Shown: positions 50,300-58,771, numbered from the stretch's first letter. The stretch: 64,000 nt of DNA from Mycolicibacterium sp. P1-5 (GCF_008329565.1 NZ_NPKT01000014.1:62001-126000); one strand, 5' to 3'. Made by a program: numbers and translations. Notes: a model not told the origin generated them from the letters alone.

Positions 50300-50587
50300 T
50301 CAGTTGTTCGATGGCGGTGTCAGCTGGCGGTGCAGGTCGGCGATGTAGCCATCGTAGGCGGCGGCGACCGTGTCGAGGTCGACTTGTTCGGGCAGGTCGT
50401 CGGCGCTTTGACGGGCGATCAGATACGCCGCCGTCGCCTCGACGACGCGTTGCTCGTCGTCAGCGATTTGTTCGACGACGGTGGGATCGGCGTGGATGCG
50501 TATGACCACGGAGTCCTCGTCCTGCGCGAACCGGAAGAGATAGTCGTGATCGCCGAGTGCCTCCAGAGCCGGCTGCTCAATGCTCAT
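50300..50587 (-). CDS. Unknown acidic protein in the fdxA operon
   Basis: This 95-residue acidic, mostly helical protein starts MSIEQPALEALGDHDYLFRF and contains IRIHADPTVVEQIADDEQRV. A strong GAAGGAGAAC lies just upstream. No domain is recognised. Its place between a membrane protein and a cupin in the ferredoxin/SufR-like operon suggests a redox-stress role, but nothing in the sequence shows it. Confidence 0.7.
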   Translation of the reverse strand: MSIEQPALEALGDHDYLFRFAQDEDSVVIRIHADPTVVEQIADDEQRVVEATAAYLIARQSADDLPEQVDLDTVAAAYDGYIADLHRQLTPPSNN

Positions 50588-50620
50588 GGTGTTCTCCTTC
50601 GTTTGTCGCTGCCGGGATGG

Positions 50621-51049
50621 TCAGGTCGCCAGGAGGGCGGCGCCCAGGGCGACCAGCGCCGCCAGCTTGCACGCCTCTAAACCGATATAGGCGTGATGTG
50701 CGCGTGAGCGCGGTGCGTCGTGTCCGGACAGCACGTGCTCGGTGCGTCGGTTGAGTCGAGGCCGGACCACGAGGAGTTGGACGATGAGGAGCACGGCTGT
50801 CACTGCGGCGAGCACCAGCACTGGGCCCGATGGTCCGGCGACGCTCAGACACACCGCGATCACCACTGCCCAGACGACCTCGACGATGTTGAGGGCCCGG
50901 AACACGATGCGCCCGATCGCCAGGCCCACGGGCAACTCGAGGCCTTCGGCGCGGAACTTCAGCGGTGCTTCTAAAAACGAGATCGCCAGCACCATGCCCA
51001 GCCATATCAGGGTGGCCGCGGCAGCCACTCGAAGAGCGAGGTCGGTCAT
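50621..51049 (-). CDS. Four-helix membrane protein
   Basis: This 142-residue protein has four predicted membrane segments: one at the N-terminus (AAAATLIWLGMVLAISFLE), two central ones (VVWAVVIAVCLSVAG and VLVLAAVTAVLLIVQLLVV) and one at the C-terminus (LAALVALGAALLAT). Family unknown; two histidines occur in RSRAHHAYIGLEACK before the last helix, where a haem or metal could be held. It overlaps the SufR-like regulator start-stop by 4 bp (ATGA), indicating translational coupling. Confidence 0.77.
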   Translation of the reverse strand: MTDLALRVAAAATLIWLGMVLAISFLEAPLKFRAEGLELPVGLAIGRIVFRALNIVEVVWAVVIAVCLSVAGPSGPVLVLAAVTAVLLIVQLLVVRPRLNRRTEHVLSGHDAPRSRAHHAYIGLEACKLAALVALGAALLAT

Positions 51050-51741
51050 GACGGAGTCCGATCACGGGTCGGCGCGGGGGCCAGGTGCGCGACGCACAGG
51101 TCAGGTTCGACGAACGGGTCGAGACGATCCACCGTGACCGGTGCCCGCATTGCGCTGAGTGCCCCCTGCATCAGGCCCAGGTGCACCGAGCAGGTCACCT
51201 CGCTGTGTTGTTCAGCCAACGTCTGGAAAGGACAGTGCCGCAACCGGATCTCGCGCGCGCGTCGACCGTCAACGGGTTCGGGCTCAAAACCCAACTCGTC
51301 CAACAACTCCACCAGTTCGGTGACCGCGCGGGTCTTCGTCGGTGCGCGGTGCGGCGGCGGGGATGACACAAGTGCCGTGCTTGTCGAACGGCCCAACCGG
51401 GTGGCGACGCCGGCGGCATCGGGGCCGGCGGCCACGTAGCCAGTCAAGATGCCGGCCAGTAGCCGATAGTTGGTCGGCCCCGCCGGGTCCATCCGGCGGA
51501 TGGCGCGAAACAGGATCGGGGGGCGTCCGCGACCTGCGGAGTCACCGAGCACTTGCTCCACGCGACCCGCCCGCGCCAGCGCGTCGAGATGGAACCGGAC
51601 CGTGTTCGGGTGCACGCCGAGCTCATCGGCGACGCTGGCGATGCTGCGCGGCTCTGCGGAGTCCCGCAACAACGCCAGGATGATGTCTCGGCGCGCCGGG
51701 GGGCCGGTCGTCGGCTTGGGTGCGCCCGCGTCGGTCGACAT
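51046..51741 (-). CDS. SufR-type (COG2345) Fe-S cluster-type HTH regulator, copy 1
   Basis: This 231-residue regulator has an N-terminal winged helix-turn-helix (SIASVADELGVHPNTVRFHL) and a C-terminal ligand region with Cys-Pro-Phe (RHCPFQTLAEQH), a second Cys 14 residues later (EVTCSVHLGL) and a third in EPDLCVAHL. The spacing C-x13-C-x31-C resembles the three-cysteine pattern of cyanobacterial SufR, which binds an Fe-S cluster. The gene shares one base with the fdxA stop (TGATG). It probably autoregulates the fdxA operon through the palindrome at 52104. Two paralogues lie within 11 kb. Confidence 0.85.
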   Translation of the reverse strand: MSTDAGAPKPTTGPPARRDIILALLRDSAEPRSIASVADELGVHPNTVRFHLDALARAGRVEQVLGDSAGRGRPPILFRAIRRMDPAGPTNYRLLAGILTGYVAAGPDAAGVATRLGRSTSTALVSSPPPHRAPTKTRAVTELVELLDELGFEPEPVDGRRAREIRLRHCPFQTLAEQHSEVTCSVHLGLMQGALSAMRAPVTVDRLDPFVEPDLCVAHLAPAPTRDRTPS

Positions 51742-52085
51742 CAGTCGCCCTGCGGCGGCAACGCCGCCACCATCGGGGTGTCGGCATCGACGGCACCAAG
51801 TTTCGCCGCACCTCCCGGCGATCCCAACGGGTCGGTCCGTCCCGGCAGGGTGTCGGTGAAGAACTTGACGTTCTCATCGATGTAGGGCTGCAGCGGTTCG
51901 GGAAGGTCGTCTTCGTAATAGATCGCCTCCACTGGGCATACCGGTTCGCACGCACCGCAGTCGACACACTCGTCAGGGTGGATGTAGAGCATGCGTGCGC
52001 CCTCGTAGATGCAGTCCACCGGGCACTCGTCCACACAGGCGCGGTCCTTGATGTCCACGCACGGCTGTCCGATCACATATGTCAT
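51741..52085 (-). CDS. fdxA: 7Fe ferredoxin FdxA
   Basis: This 114-residue ferredoxin has the 3Fe-4S cysteine pattern CVDIKDRACVDECP and the 4Fe-4S pattern CVDCGACEPVCP, followed by the usual long C-terminal tail. FdxA (Rv2007c-like) carries electrons in the cytosol and in M. tuberculosis is dormancy-induced. Here it leads a minus-strand operon with a SufR-type regulator, membrane protein, unknown protein and cupin. No obvious Shine-Dalgarno precedes ATG 52085, and a TAATGT-like -10 lies 12 bp upstream, so the mRNA may have a very short leader. Confidence 0.93.
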   Translation of the reverse strand: MTYVIGQPCVDIKDRACVDECPVDCIYEGARMLYIHPDECVDCGACEPVCPVEAIYYEDDLPEPLQPYIDENVKFFTDTLPGRTDPLGSPGGAAKLGAVDADTPMVAALPPQGD

Positions 52086-52103
52086 GCCGACAACATTACT
52101 CCA

Positions 52104-52121
52104 ATTGCTACTTGTAGGAAT
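52104..52121. promoter_or_regulatory. 18-bp palindrome between fdxA and DUF2249
   Basis: ATTGCTACTTGTAGGAAT reads ATT-n-CTAC-nn-GTAG-n-AAT, a near-perfect palindrome in the 41-bp divergent gap. It overlaps the expected promoters of both genes, so one repressor could control both. SufR-like copy 1, in the fdxA operon, is the natural candidate. Confidence 0.6.
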
Positions 52122-52126
52122 AGTGT

Positions 52127-52423
52127 GTGTTCATGACTGTCTACGACGATCCGAATGCAACTGCTGACACCGACGAGTTGGACGTCCGCCAGATACCCAA
52201 ACCCCAACGACACCCGATGATCTTCGCTCGTTTCGACGCGCTGGCTGCCGGCGACTCGTTCGTGCTCGTCAACAGCCACGACCCGCTACACCTGCGCGAG
52301 GAGTTCGCTCGGGAACGCCCCGGTGCGTATGCCTGGCGTTATCTGGAGGGCAGCACATCCGACAGATTGTGGCGGATCCGGATCGTCCGCATCACTGAAC
52401 CCGATCTCGGCGGAGCGCTCTGA
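52127..52423 (+). CDS. DUF2249 domain protein
   Basis: This 98-residue protein has the DUF2249 core: DVRQIPKPQRHPMIFARFDA, ALAAGDSFVLVNSHDPLHLR, and the terminal WRIRIVRI strand. DUF2249 proteins occur near hemerythrins, cytochrome oxidases and NO-related genes in many bacteria; biochemical role unknown. GTG 52127 has AGGAA at 6-bp spacing; ATG 52133 is an alternative. It is divergent from fdxA. Confidence 0.88.
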   Translation: MFMTVYDDPNATADTDELDVRQIPKPQRHPMIFARFDALAAGDSFVLVNSHDPLHLREEFARERPGAYAWRYLEGSTSDRLWRIRIVRITEPDLGGAL

Positions 52424-52448
52424 CTCCAGCGCACCCCTTACCAAAACC

Positions 52449-52476
52449 TATTTAGCGGGCTATAGTCCGGTAAATA
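52449..52476 (+). promoter_or_regulatory. 28-bp palindrome upstream of the ctaD-like gene
   Basis: TATTTA-n-CGG-n-CTATAG-n-CCG-n-TAAATA forms an imperfect 28-bp palindrome with only two mismatched pairs. It is 66-93 bp upstream of ATG 52542 and follows the DUF2249 stop by 25 bp. Its length and symmetry are those of a dimer or double-dimer operator. Confidence 0.65.
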
Positions 52477-52541
52477 ATGTCTAGTGGGAAGTGGTGCCAC
52501 GTGCACGAAATCGCTTATCCCTGCGCCGCTGTGGGCACACC

Positions 52542-54284
52542 ATGGTCGCCGTCGCGGAACTGACGCCGACCCGGCCGTTCCCCGAACATCGTGGGCTCAA
52601 GGGCACGTTCGCCTACCGGGTGGCGAGCACTACTGACCCCAAACTGCTCGGAATGATGTACATCGTCACCTCGGTCGGATTCTTCATGGTCGGCGGGTTG
52701 ATGGCGCTGCTCATGCGGACCGAGCTGGCCGCGCCAGGTTTGCAGTTCTTGTCCAACGAGCAGTACAACCAGCTGTTCACCATGCACGGCACCATCATGC
52801 TGCTGCTGTATGCGACTCCGATCGTGTTCGGATTCGCCAATTGCATTCTGCCACTGCAGATCGGCGCCCCCGATGTGGCGTTTCCGCGCCTGAACGCACT
52901 CAGCTATTGGCTGTTCCTGTTCGGCGCGCTCGTCACGGTGTCCGGATTCCTCACCCCGGGCGGGGCCGCGGATTTCGGCTGGACGGCATACACGCCGCTG
53001 AGCGACGCCATCCACTCCCCGGGCGCTGGCGCCGATCTGTGGATCATGGGCCTGATTGTCGCCGGGCTGGGCACCATCCTGGGTGCGGTCAACATGATCA
53101 CCACCGTGGTCTGCATGCGCGCGCCCGGCATGACGATGTTCCGGATGCCGATCTTCACCTGGAACCTTCTCATCACGATGATCATGGTCCTGTACGCGTT
53201 TCCCTTGTTGACCGCTGCGCTGTTCGGGCTGGCCGCCGACCGCCACCTCGGCGCGCATATCTATGACCCCGCCAATGGTGGGGCGATCCTGTGGCAGCAC
53301 CTCTTCTGGTTCTTCGGCCACCCCGAGGTCTACATCGTCGCGATCCCGTTCTTCGGCATCATCACCGAAATCATTCCGGTGTTCAGTCGCAAACCGGTCT
53401 TCGGCTACACCGCAATGGTTTATGCCACCGTGAGCATCGCCGCGCTGTCCACCGCCGTCTGGGCGCACCACATGTTCGCCACCGGTGCCGTCTTGTTGCC
53501 GTTCTTTGCCTTCATGTCGTATTTGATCGCGATCCCGACCGGGATCAAGTTTTTCAACTGGATCGGCACAATGTGGAAGGGCCAGTTGACATTCGAGACA
53601 CCCATGCTGTTCTCGGTGGGTTTCATACTCACCTTCCTTCTGGGGGGTCTATCGGGCGTCATGCTGGCCAGCCCGCCGATCGACTTCCAAGTCACCGACA
53701 GCTATTTCCTCGTCGCGCATTTCCACTACGTGCTGTTTGGCACGATCGTGTTCGCCACCTACGCCGGCATCTACTTCTGGTTCCCGAAGATGACCGGACG
53801 GCTGCTCGACGAGCGCTTGGGCAAGCTGCACTTCTGGCTGACGTTCATCGGCTTCCACACCACGTTCCTGGTCCAGCACTGGCTCGGTGACGAGGGCATG
53901 CCGCGCCGCTACGCCGACTACTTACCGTCGGACGGCTTCCAGACGCTGAACGTTGTCTCGACGATCGGGGCGTTCATCCTGGGTGTATCGATGCTGCCGT
54001 TCGTGTGGAACATCTTCAAGAGCTACCGCTACGGCGAGGTCGTCACGGTCGACGATCCGTGGGGCTACGGCAACTCGCTGGAGTGGGCGACGTCGTGCCC
54101 ACCGCCACGGCACAACTTCACCGAACTGCCCCGGATCCGTTCCGAGCGCCCGGCGTTCGAGCTGCACTATCCGCACATGTCGGGGCGGATGCGTGCCGAG
54201 TCTCACGTCGGACGCGGAGATCCTTCGGCCACGGCCGCCGACGACACTGTTGTTGCAAGCCGCAATCAATCTCCCGGTCAGTGA
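52542..54284 (+). CDS. ctaD: Cytochrome c oxidase subunit I (aa3-type CtaD paralogue)
   Basis: This 580-residue membrane protein has about 12 helices. Haem and copper ligands are recognisable in [12 protein letters not shown] (low-spin haem His), HPEVYIV (Cu-B His and crosslinked Tyr), AHHMFATG (Cu-B His pair) and HFHYVLFGT (haem ligands). It is very like mycobacterial CtaD and is the core of the terminal oxidase that reduces O2. No subunit II, III or assembly gene is adjacent, so it is probably an extra copy that exchanges into the normal oxidase. ATG 52542 fits the family better than GTG 52491. Confidence 0.93.
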   Translation: MVAVAELTPTRPFPEHRGLKGTFAYRVASTTDPKLLGMMYIVTSVGFFMVGGLMALLMRTELAAPGLQFLSNEQYNQLFTMHGTIMLLLYATPIVFGFANCILPLQIGAPDVAFPRLNALSYWLFLFGALVTVSGFLTPGGAADFGWTAYTPLSDAIHSPGAGADLWIMGLIVAGLGTILGAVNMITTVVCMRAPGMTMFRMPIFTWNLLITMIMVLYAFPLLTAALFGLAADRHLGAHIYDPANGGAILWQHLFWFFGHPEVYIVAIPFFGIITEIIPVFSRKPVFGYTAMVYATVSIAALSTAVWAHHMFATGAVLLPFFAFMSYLIAIPTGIKFFNWIGTMWKGQLTFETPMLFSVGFILTFLLGGLSGVMLASPPIDFQVTDSYFLVAHFHYVLFGTIVFATYAGIYFWFPKMTGRLLDERLGKLHFWLTFIGFHTTFLVQHWLGDEGMPRRYADYLPSDGFQTLNVVSTIGAFILGVSMLPFVWNIFKSYRYGEVVTVDDPWGYGNSLEWATSCPPPRHNFTELPRIRSERPAFELHYPHMSGRMRAESHVGRGDPSATAADDTVVASRNQSPGQ

Positions 54285-54317
54285 GTCTGCGCGCAGACTT
54301 CGTCAGTGGCGGGTGCG

Positions 54318-55568
54318 CTACTGATCGCGGGTTGTGTTGCCGGCCAATGACGTTAGGGGCACGCCAGGGTCGGCAAGTCTGGCTGGATCGACGCGGGCAT
54401 CGGATCGCACCAGCGCCTGTATGGCATCGGTGACATCCCAGATGTTGACGTTCATGCCGGCCAGCACCCGCTCATCGCGCAACCAGAAGGCGATGAACTC
54501 ACCGCTTGCGACGTGCCCGCGGAAGACGACCGCGTCGTAACCGTCCGGCCCGACGTAGCCGGAATACTCCATCCCGCAGTCGTATTGGTCAGAGAAGAAG
54601 TAGGGCACGTGGTCGTACGACGTGACCGTGCCCATCATGTTCGCCGCGGCGACCGGCCCTTGATTGAGGGCGGCCGACCAGTGCTCGAGGCGCAGGTGGG
54701 TGCCGAGCCGGGGATAGTAGGAGTTGGCCACATCCCCGGCCGCATACACGTCGGGGTCGGCGGTGGCCAGGTGCTCGTCGGCGACGATGCCGTTGTCGAC
54801 GGGCAGTCCGGCCGCTGCGGCCAGGTCGGTATTGGGGGCGATGCCCACCCCGACCACGACCGCGTCGGCGGTCACGACTTCGCCGGCTGCCAGGCGCACG
54901 CCGGTCACCTGGCCGGCGTCCCCGACGATTTCGGCTACGGCGGCGTTGGGCCGCAACTCGACATCGTGGTCGCGGTGCAGCGCGGCGTACGTTTCAGCCA
55001 CTTCCGCACCGAGTACTGCGAGCAACGGCAGCTGTGCGCGTTCGATGAGAGTCACCTGACATCCTGCGGCCCGGGCGGCGGCTGCAGTCTCCAAACCGAT
55101 CCAGCCTGCCCCGATGATGGCCACCCGTTGTGCCGAGGCGAAGGCCGAACGCAAGGCATCGCTGTCGGTAGCCTTCCGCAGGTAATGCACACCGGCCAGG
55201 TTTGCACCGGGCACCTCAAGGCGTCGGGGTGTGGAACCCGTTGTCAGGAGAAGCTTGTCGTAGGCGAGCGAAAGCCCCTGTGCTGTGCTCACTGTGTGTG
55301 CAGCGCAGTCGATTCCGGTGACCCTTGTGCCCAGACGCAGGTCGATGTCGTGGTCGAGGTACCACTGCGCGGGGTGGATGTCGATCTTTTCTCGCTCGGT
55401 GCTGCCCAGCAGGTACCCCTTCGACAGGGGAGGGCGGTCATAGGGGCGGTCGGTCTCATCCCCGATCAGGATGACCTTCCCGTCGAACCCGTTGTCACGC
55501 AGCGCCTCGGCGGCCTTGGCGCCGGCCAGCCCGGCACCCACAATGACGAATGTCTGCTGTGCACTCAC
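54318..55568 (-). CDS. Ferredoxin/rubredoxin reductase-like FAD/NAD(P)H oxidoreductase
   Basis: This 416-residue flavoprotein has the FAD fold VIVGAGLAGAKAAEALR, the PYDRPPLSK motif, the NAD(P)-binding loop VAIIGAGWIGLETAAAA and the second FAD segment DVYAAGDVA. These match the family that reduces ferredoxins for P450s or dioxygenases, and bacterial AIF-like reductases. GTG 55568 follows AAGGAG. It is 13 bp downstream of SufR-like copy 2, forming a regulator-reductase operon. FdxA or the P450 in this window are possible partners, not proven. Confidence 0.9.
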   Translation of the reverse strand: MSAQQTFVIVGAGLAGAKAAEALRDNGFDGKVILIGDETDRPYDRPPLSKGYLLGSTEREKIDIHPAQWYLDHDIDLRLGTRVTGIDCAAHTVSTAQGLSLAYDKLLLTTGSTPRRLEVPGANLAGVHYLRKATDSDALRSAFASAQRVAIIGAGWIGLETAAAARAAGCQVTLIERAQLPLLAVLGAEVAETYAALHRDHDVELRPNAAVAEIVGDAGQVTGVRLAAGEVVTADAVVVGVGIAPNTDLAAAAGLPVDNGIVADEHLATADPDVYAAGDVANSYYPRLGTHLRLEHWSAALNQGPVAAANMMGTVTSYDHVPYFFSDQYDCGMEYSGYVGPDGYDAVVFRGHVASGEFIAFWLRDERVLAGMNVNIWDVTDAIQALVRSDARVDPARLADPGVPLTSLAGNTTRDQ

Positions 55569-55581
55569 GTCCGTCTCCTTG

Positions 55582-56268
55582 TCATGAATGTGGATCTGCG
55601 GGCTGCGCGTTGTGCACCACCACGCAGCAGCGGTCGGGGTCTGGTTCGAGTTCGGCGTGCGCTTGGGAGTCGCCGCAGCCGGCGATGATTCCTTCGACAA
55701 GGCGCAGATTCAGCCCGCATACGACGTCTCGGTGGTTTTGGGCCACCACGTGGAACGGACAGTTTCGTAGCGTGATGCGGCCACCGTCGCCGGCCCGCGG
55801 TAGGTAGCCGCAGTTGCGCAGCGCCCCGATGACGTTGCCGCCCGTTTCGCTGCCCACGCGGCGACCGGCTTCGGTGGCGGCGGCGTTCACGGCGGTTCGT
55901 ACTGCTCCGCTGCCATCCTGCTCGACGGATGAGACCAACAGCGTGGCGAGCAGTTCGTAGTCCCGGGGCGGCACGCTGACGGCAAGCTCCCGCGCGGAGC
56001 GGGCGTAGAGCTTGGCCGGGCGCCCGGCGCCAGGCCCCCCGCGCCCGGCGGGGCGTTGGTAGCTGATCGCCAACAGGCCCGCCTCGGCCAGCTTGTCCAG
56101 GTGGTAGGCGGCCAGGGTGCGTCCGATCGAGGCGGCAGCGGCGGCCTGCTCACGAGAAACCGGATCGTCGTTGTCGACCACATACTCATACAGCTCGCGC
56201 CGCAACGGGTCGTCCAGGTGACTCAGACCAGACAGTGCCGCCAGGTCGCCGGGGCGAGTGATGGACAT
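55582..56268 (-). CDS. SufR-type (COG2345) Fe-S cluster-type HTH regulator, copy 2
   Basis: This 228-residue protein has a helix-turn-helix REQAAAAASIGRTLAAYHLD, then the C-terminal cysteines in RNCPFHVVAQNH, DVVCGLNLRLVEG and PDRCCVVVH, a C-x13-C-x29-C pattern like copies 1 and 3. It likely senses an Fe-S cluster state, NO or redox and represses its operon and/or the divergent doxX. The intergenic gap holds overlapping candidate promoters (TGTTAGAAT toward this gene, TTGACA toward doxX). Confidence 0.85.
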   Translation of the reverse strand: MSITRPGDLAALSGLSHLDDPLRRELYEYVVDNDDPVSREQAAAAASIGRTLAAYHLDKLAEAGLLAISYQRPAGRGGPGAGRPAKLYARSARELAVSVPPRDYELLATLLVSSVEQDGSGAVRTAVNAAATEAGRRVGSETGGNVIGALRNCGYLPRAGDGGRITLRNCPFHVVAQNHRDVVCGLNLRLVEGIIAGCGDSQAHAELEPDPDRCCVVVHNAQPADPHS

Positions 56269-56361
56269 ACCCGAATTCTAACACCAAAAAGTATTGACAA
56301 ATAGGCCGCGCGCGGCGGACTCTAAAAGTGGTTCTGATTGGTCTTAGAAAAGGAGATTGCG

Positions 56362-56817
56362 ATGACCGCTTCAGCGCTACCCGGCTCAGCCACCCACACG
56401 TCCCCCGAGGTGCTGCAGCGCGCCCGCTCCGACCCGGCCTACGCGGCGTTTCTGCTGCTGCGGATCGGCTTCACGGTGTTGCCGATCGTGTTCGGCTTCG
56501 ACAAGTTCACCAACGTGCTCACGAAATGGGAGGGCTATCTGGCTCCGTGGATTGTGGACGTCGGCCCGCTCAGCGCACACCAGGTGATGCTGGTGGTCGG
56601 GGTGATCGAGATCGTCGCCGGCGTGGCAGTGGCTATCAAGCCGCGCTATGCCGCCTACGTGGTCGCGGCCTGGCTGGCCGGCATCATCGTCAACCTGCTG
56701 AGCTACCCCGGCTTCTATGACATCGCGCTGCGCGACTTCGGCCTGCTGCTCGCCGCACTGACCCTCGCACGGTTGGCCTCCGTGTACGACCCCGCCTGGC
56801 GTCGGCGTACCAGCTAG
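56362..56817 (+). CDS. DoxX-like membrane protein
   Basis: This 151-residue protein has four predicted helices (AAFLLLRIGFTVLPIVFGFD, VMLVVGVIEIVAGVAVAI, YVVAAWLAGIIVNLL and DFGLLLAALTLARLA) and the GFDKFTN start typical of the DoxX/DoxD-like group, associated with thiosulfate:quinone and redox-stress complexes. ATG 56362 follows AAAAGGAGA. It is divergent from SufR-like copy 2. A hairpin follows at 56892. The partner enzyme is unknown. Confidence 0.82.
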   Translation: MTASALPGSATHTSPEVLQRARSDPAYAAFLLLRIGFTVLPIVFGFDKFTNVLTKWEGYLAPWIVDVGPLSAHQVMLVVGVIEIVAGVAVAIKPRYAAYVVAAWLAGIIVNLLSYPGFYDIALRDFGLLLAALTLARLASVYDPAWRRRTS

Positions 56818-56891
56818 GGCTCGATGCCCTTGACCCACCAGGCTGATCCCTCCGTTCTTCCCGGTGCCACCTCTGTTGGCCAGGGGGAACG

Positions 56892-56923
56892 GGGGGATCT
56901 GCTTATCGTGCCCAAGATCCCCC
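56892..56923 (+). terminator. Candidate terminator hairpin after doxX
   Basis: A perfect 8-bp stem, GGGGGATC/GATCCCCC, has a 16-nt loop and starts 75 bp after the doxX stop. There is no T-tract. It is the only strong hairpin in this gap. Confidence 0.4.
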
Positions 56924-57114
56924 AGGGTGCATCGGAGATATTGGAAGGCAGGATGATTGCGCTCGTCGCCTCGGGAATTACAGCACTGCAGCACTTTTCA
57001 CGAAGTCATGGCCGCGGCCCATCCATCATCGAGCCCCGAGACCCCACGGTCATGGAAACGCTCGGCGGGGCAGTCGAATCCGGCCATGGCCATGGCTCGA
57101 GCGATCCGCTAGTA

Positions 57115-57137
57115 TTTACACAAGTTGGTTTTGTAAA
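57115..57137 (+). promoter_or_regulatory. Palindrome upstream of osmC
   Basis: TTTACACAA-N5-TTTTGTAAA, 8 of 9 bases complementary, lies 75-97 bp before the osmC start in an otherwise GC-rich region. AT-rich flanks extend the symmetry (about 10 of 13). It looks like a dimeric repressor or activator site; the binding protein is unknown. Confidence 0.6.
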
Positions 57138-57211
57138 AAATGCCCCGTCTACTCGTGGCGCTGAATTCACGTCGGCGCCGGGAGGTCGGACCAGTAAAGG
57201 AGTCGTAGCGG

Positions 57212-57652
57212 ATGAGCATCGCGGATCGCACCATGCAGACCACCTGGGATGGCCCCCTGGCATCGGGCGAGGGGACACTGTCGCAGGGAAGTAGCGGAGC
57301 GCTGGACGGCCTGCAGGTGAGTTGGGCCTCGCGAACCGAGCAACCGGGCGGCAAATCCAGTCCGGAGGAGCTGGCGGCGGCCGCGCATTCCTCGTGTTTC
57401 GCGATGGCGCTGGCATTGAAGTTGGGCGAGAACAACACCCCGCCGCAACGGCTGGATGTGCAGTCCACCGTGACTCTCGATGCAGTCGACGGGGTCCCGA
57501 CGATCACCACGTCGCGGCTGAAGGTCAGGGCACAGGTGGCTGGCCTTGATGCCCACGCATTCGCCGCCGTGGTCGATGAGGCTGCGGCGTTGTGTCCCGT
57601 CTCGCGGTTGTTCGCCGGGGCGAAGATCAGCGTCGACGCCGAGCTCGACTAG
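57212..57652 (+). CDS. OsmC/Ohr-type peroxiredoxin
   Basis: This 146-residue protein has the OsmC features: GGKSSPEELAAAAHSSCFAMAL carrying the peroxidatic cysteine, and a second cysteine in ALCPVSRLFAG. It reduces organic hydroperoxides in the cytosol. The start has AAAGGAG upstream. The conserved residues appear intact, so it should be active. A palindrome about 85 bp upstream may control it. The hemerythrin gene follows within 50 bp on the same strand. Confidence 0.92.
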   Translation: MSIADRTMQTTWDGPLASGEGTLSQGSSGALDGLQVSWASRTEQPGGKSSPEELAAAAHSSCFAMALALKLGENNTPPQRLDVQSTVTLDAVDGVPTITTSRLKVRAQVAGLDAHAFAAVVDEAAALCPVSRLFAGAKISVDAELD

Positions 57653-57696
57653 ATCGATCGATGAACGAGTTGCGAACCCGACGAAGGGAAGCCGGC

Positions 57697-58170
57697 ATGC
57701 CCGATGTGCTTCTGTCGGTCGTTCTGCAGCGTGAGCACCACGAAATAGACTGTGGAGTAGCGGCTTTCATCGAGAAGCTCGACGGTGGGTGCGTGGACCC
57801 CGAACCGTTGTGCGCGGCGTTGGAAGCGCTGCGTCGGCACATCTATCTCGAGGAGACCTTTCTGTTTCCCCCGATCCGCGAGGCGGGTCTGATCATGCCG
57901 ATTGCTGTGATGATGCGTGAGCACGGCCAACTGTGGCACGCCATGGACGCCCTCGTCGGTCTGCTCGACGACACGGCCGACCACGAACCGCTGCGTGAAA
58001 GCTGCCACCGACTGCTGGGGCAACTCGAGCAACACAACTCCAAAGAGGAGCCCATCGTCTATCCGCATGCCGATAGCGACCTTCCATCACAGGTCCACGC
58101 CGAACTGATCCGGTTCATCGAAGTCGGCCGCGTCCCCCATGGATGGGTGTGCCAGCAAGCTGCCCGATGA
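57697..58170 (+). CDS. Hemerythrin-like protein
   Basis: This 157-residue four-helix protein has di-iron ligand candidates in order: QREHHEID, RRHIYLEETFLFP, MREHGQLWHAMD and EQHNSKEEPIVYPHAD. Hemerythrin-domain proteins bind O2, NO or iron through a carboxylate-bridged di-iron centre. ATG 57697 follows GAAGGGAA and is preferred over an earlier ATG at 57661, which lacks a ribosome-binding site. It follows osmC closely and belongs to the NO/redox stretch. Confidence 0.87.
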   Translation: MPDVLLSVVLQREHHEIDCGVAAFIEKLDGGCVDPEPLCAALEALRRHIYLEETFLFPPIREAGLIMPIAVMMREHGQLWHAMDALVGLLDDTADHEPLRESCHRLLGQLEQHNSKEEPIVYPHADSDLPSQVHAELIRFIEVGRVPHGWVCQQAAR

Positions 58171-58283
58171 AGCCCCTATGTGGGTTCGCGGCTAAAACGA
58201 TTGCGCCGCAGGGTGCTCGAGAGACTCCTGTGCTGACGGTCTGTCGCTCGCCGGGTAAATCAGTTTCCGCCGGCGTGCCTAGG

Positions 58284-58317
58284 TAAATATAAAGCATCAT
58301 ATCCATTTATATTATGG
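58284..58317 (+). promoter_or_regulatory. Shared AT-rich element upstream of the AhpD-aconitase operon
   Basis: This AT-rich 34-bp block contains AATATAAA (58286-58293) and its exact complement TTTATATT (58306-58313) around a 12-bp centre with CATATCC. The block aligns with the elements at 62035 and 63423 (AATATA, GCAT, ATATCC and TT-A features). It lies 83-116 bp before the AhpD-like gene and is probably its operator/promoter. Confidence 0.62.
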
Positions 58318-58399
58318 TTGCGGGTAGAGTGGATTAGGCCAGCGCTGCTGGCGGGACGAGCACCGCCACCGCCCGGACAGCGCGGAGTGGAGACGCGCA

Positions 58400-58767
58400 A
58401 TGTCCGAATCCCTGTATCAGCCGGCGACACCGCAGATGTCAGCTCGCCGAAAAGCTCTGGCGCCCAGCATCAACGATGCCTTCGAGGAGTTCTCGGCGGC
58501 GGTGTTCGCCGAGGGTGCGTTGCCTGAGAAGACAAAACAACTGATCGCCGTGGCAGTGGCACACGTGACCCAATGTCCGTACTGCATCACCGGCCACACC
58601 AAGTTGGCGCGGCGCAAGGGTGCCAGCCCCGAAGAGATCATGGAGGCGATCTGGGTCGCCGCGGAGATGCGGGCCGGCGGCGCATTCGCCCACGCCGCGT
58701 TGGCCATTCATGCGATGGATCGAGTCGATGCCCACGCGCACACTTCCGGTATGGAGGGGGCGACGCC

Positions 58768-58771
<4 letters not shown>
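58400..58771 (+). CDS. Carboxymuconolactone-decarboxylase/AhpD-family protein
   Basis: This 123-residue protein has the AhpD-type redox motif [13 protein letters not shown] (Cys-x-x-Cys followed by His) in a helical fold. Such proteins act as alkylhydroperoxidases or small thiol reductases. The start has GGAG upstream. The stop overlaps the aconitase start (GTGA), so the two are translationally coupled, an unusual pairing that suggests protection of aconitase or response to the same stress. Confidence 0.88.

Larger units (their letters stand above)
56818..57211. other. Gap between doxX and osmC; hairpin and operator only
   Basis: This 394-bp region has no supportable gene. It contains a stem GGGGGATC (56892-56899) with GATCCCCC (56916-56923) that could end doxX transcription, and the TTTACA palindrome described separately. 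Confidence 0.5.

Noticed and set aside
58573-58767. Longer aconitase reading frame starting inside the AhpD gene
   Set aside because: The extra residues are an out-of-frame reading of AhpD; the coupled GTG at 58768 gives the normal AcnA start.
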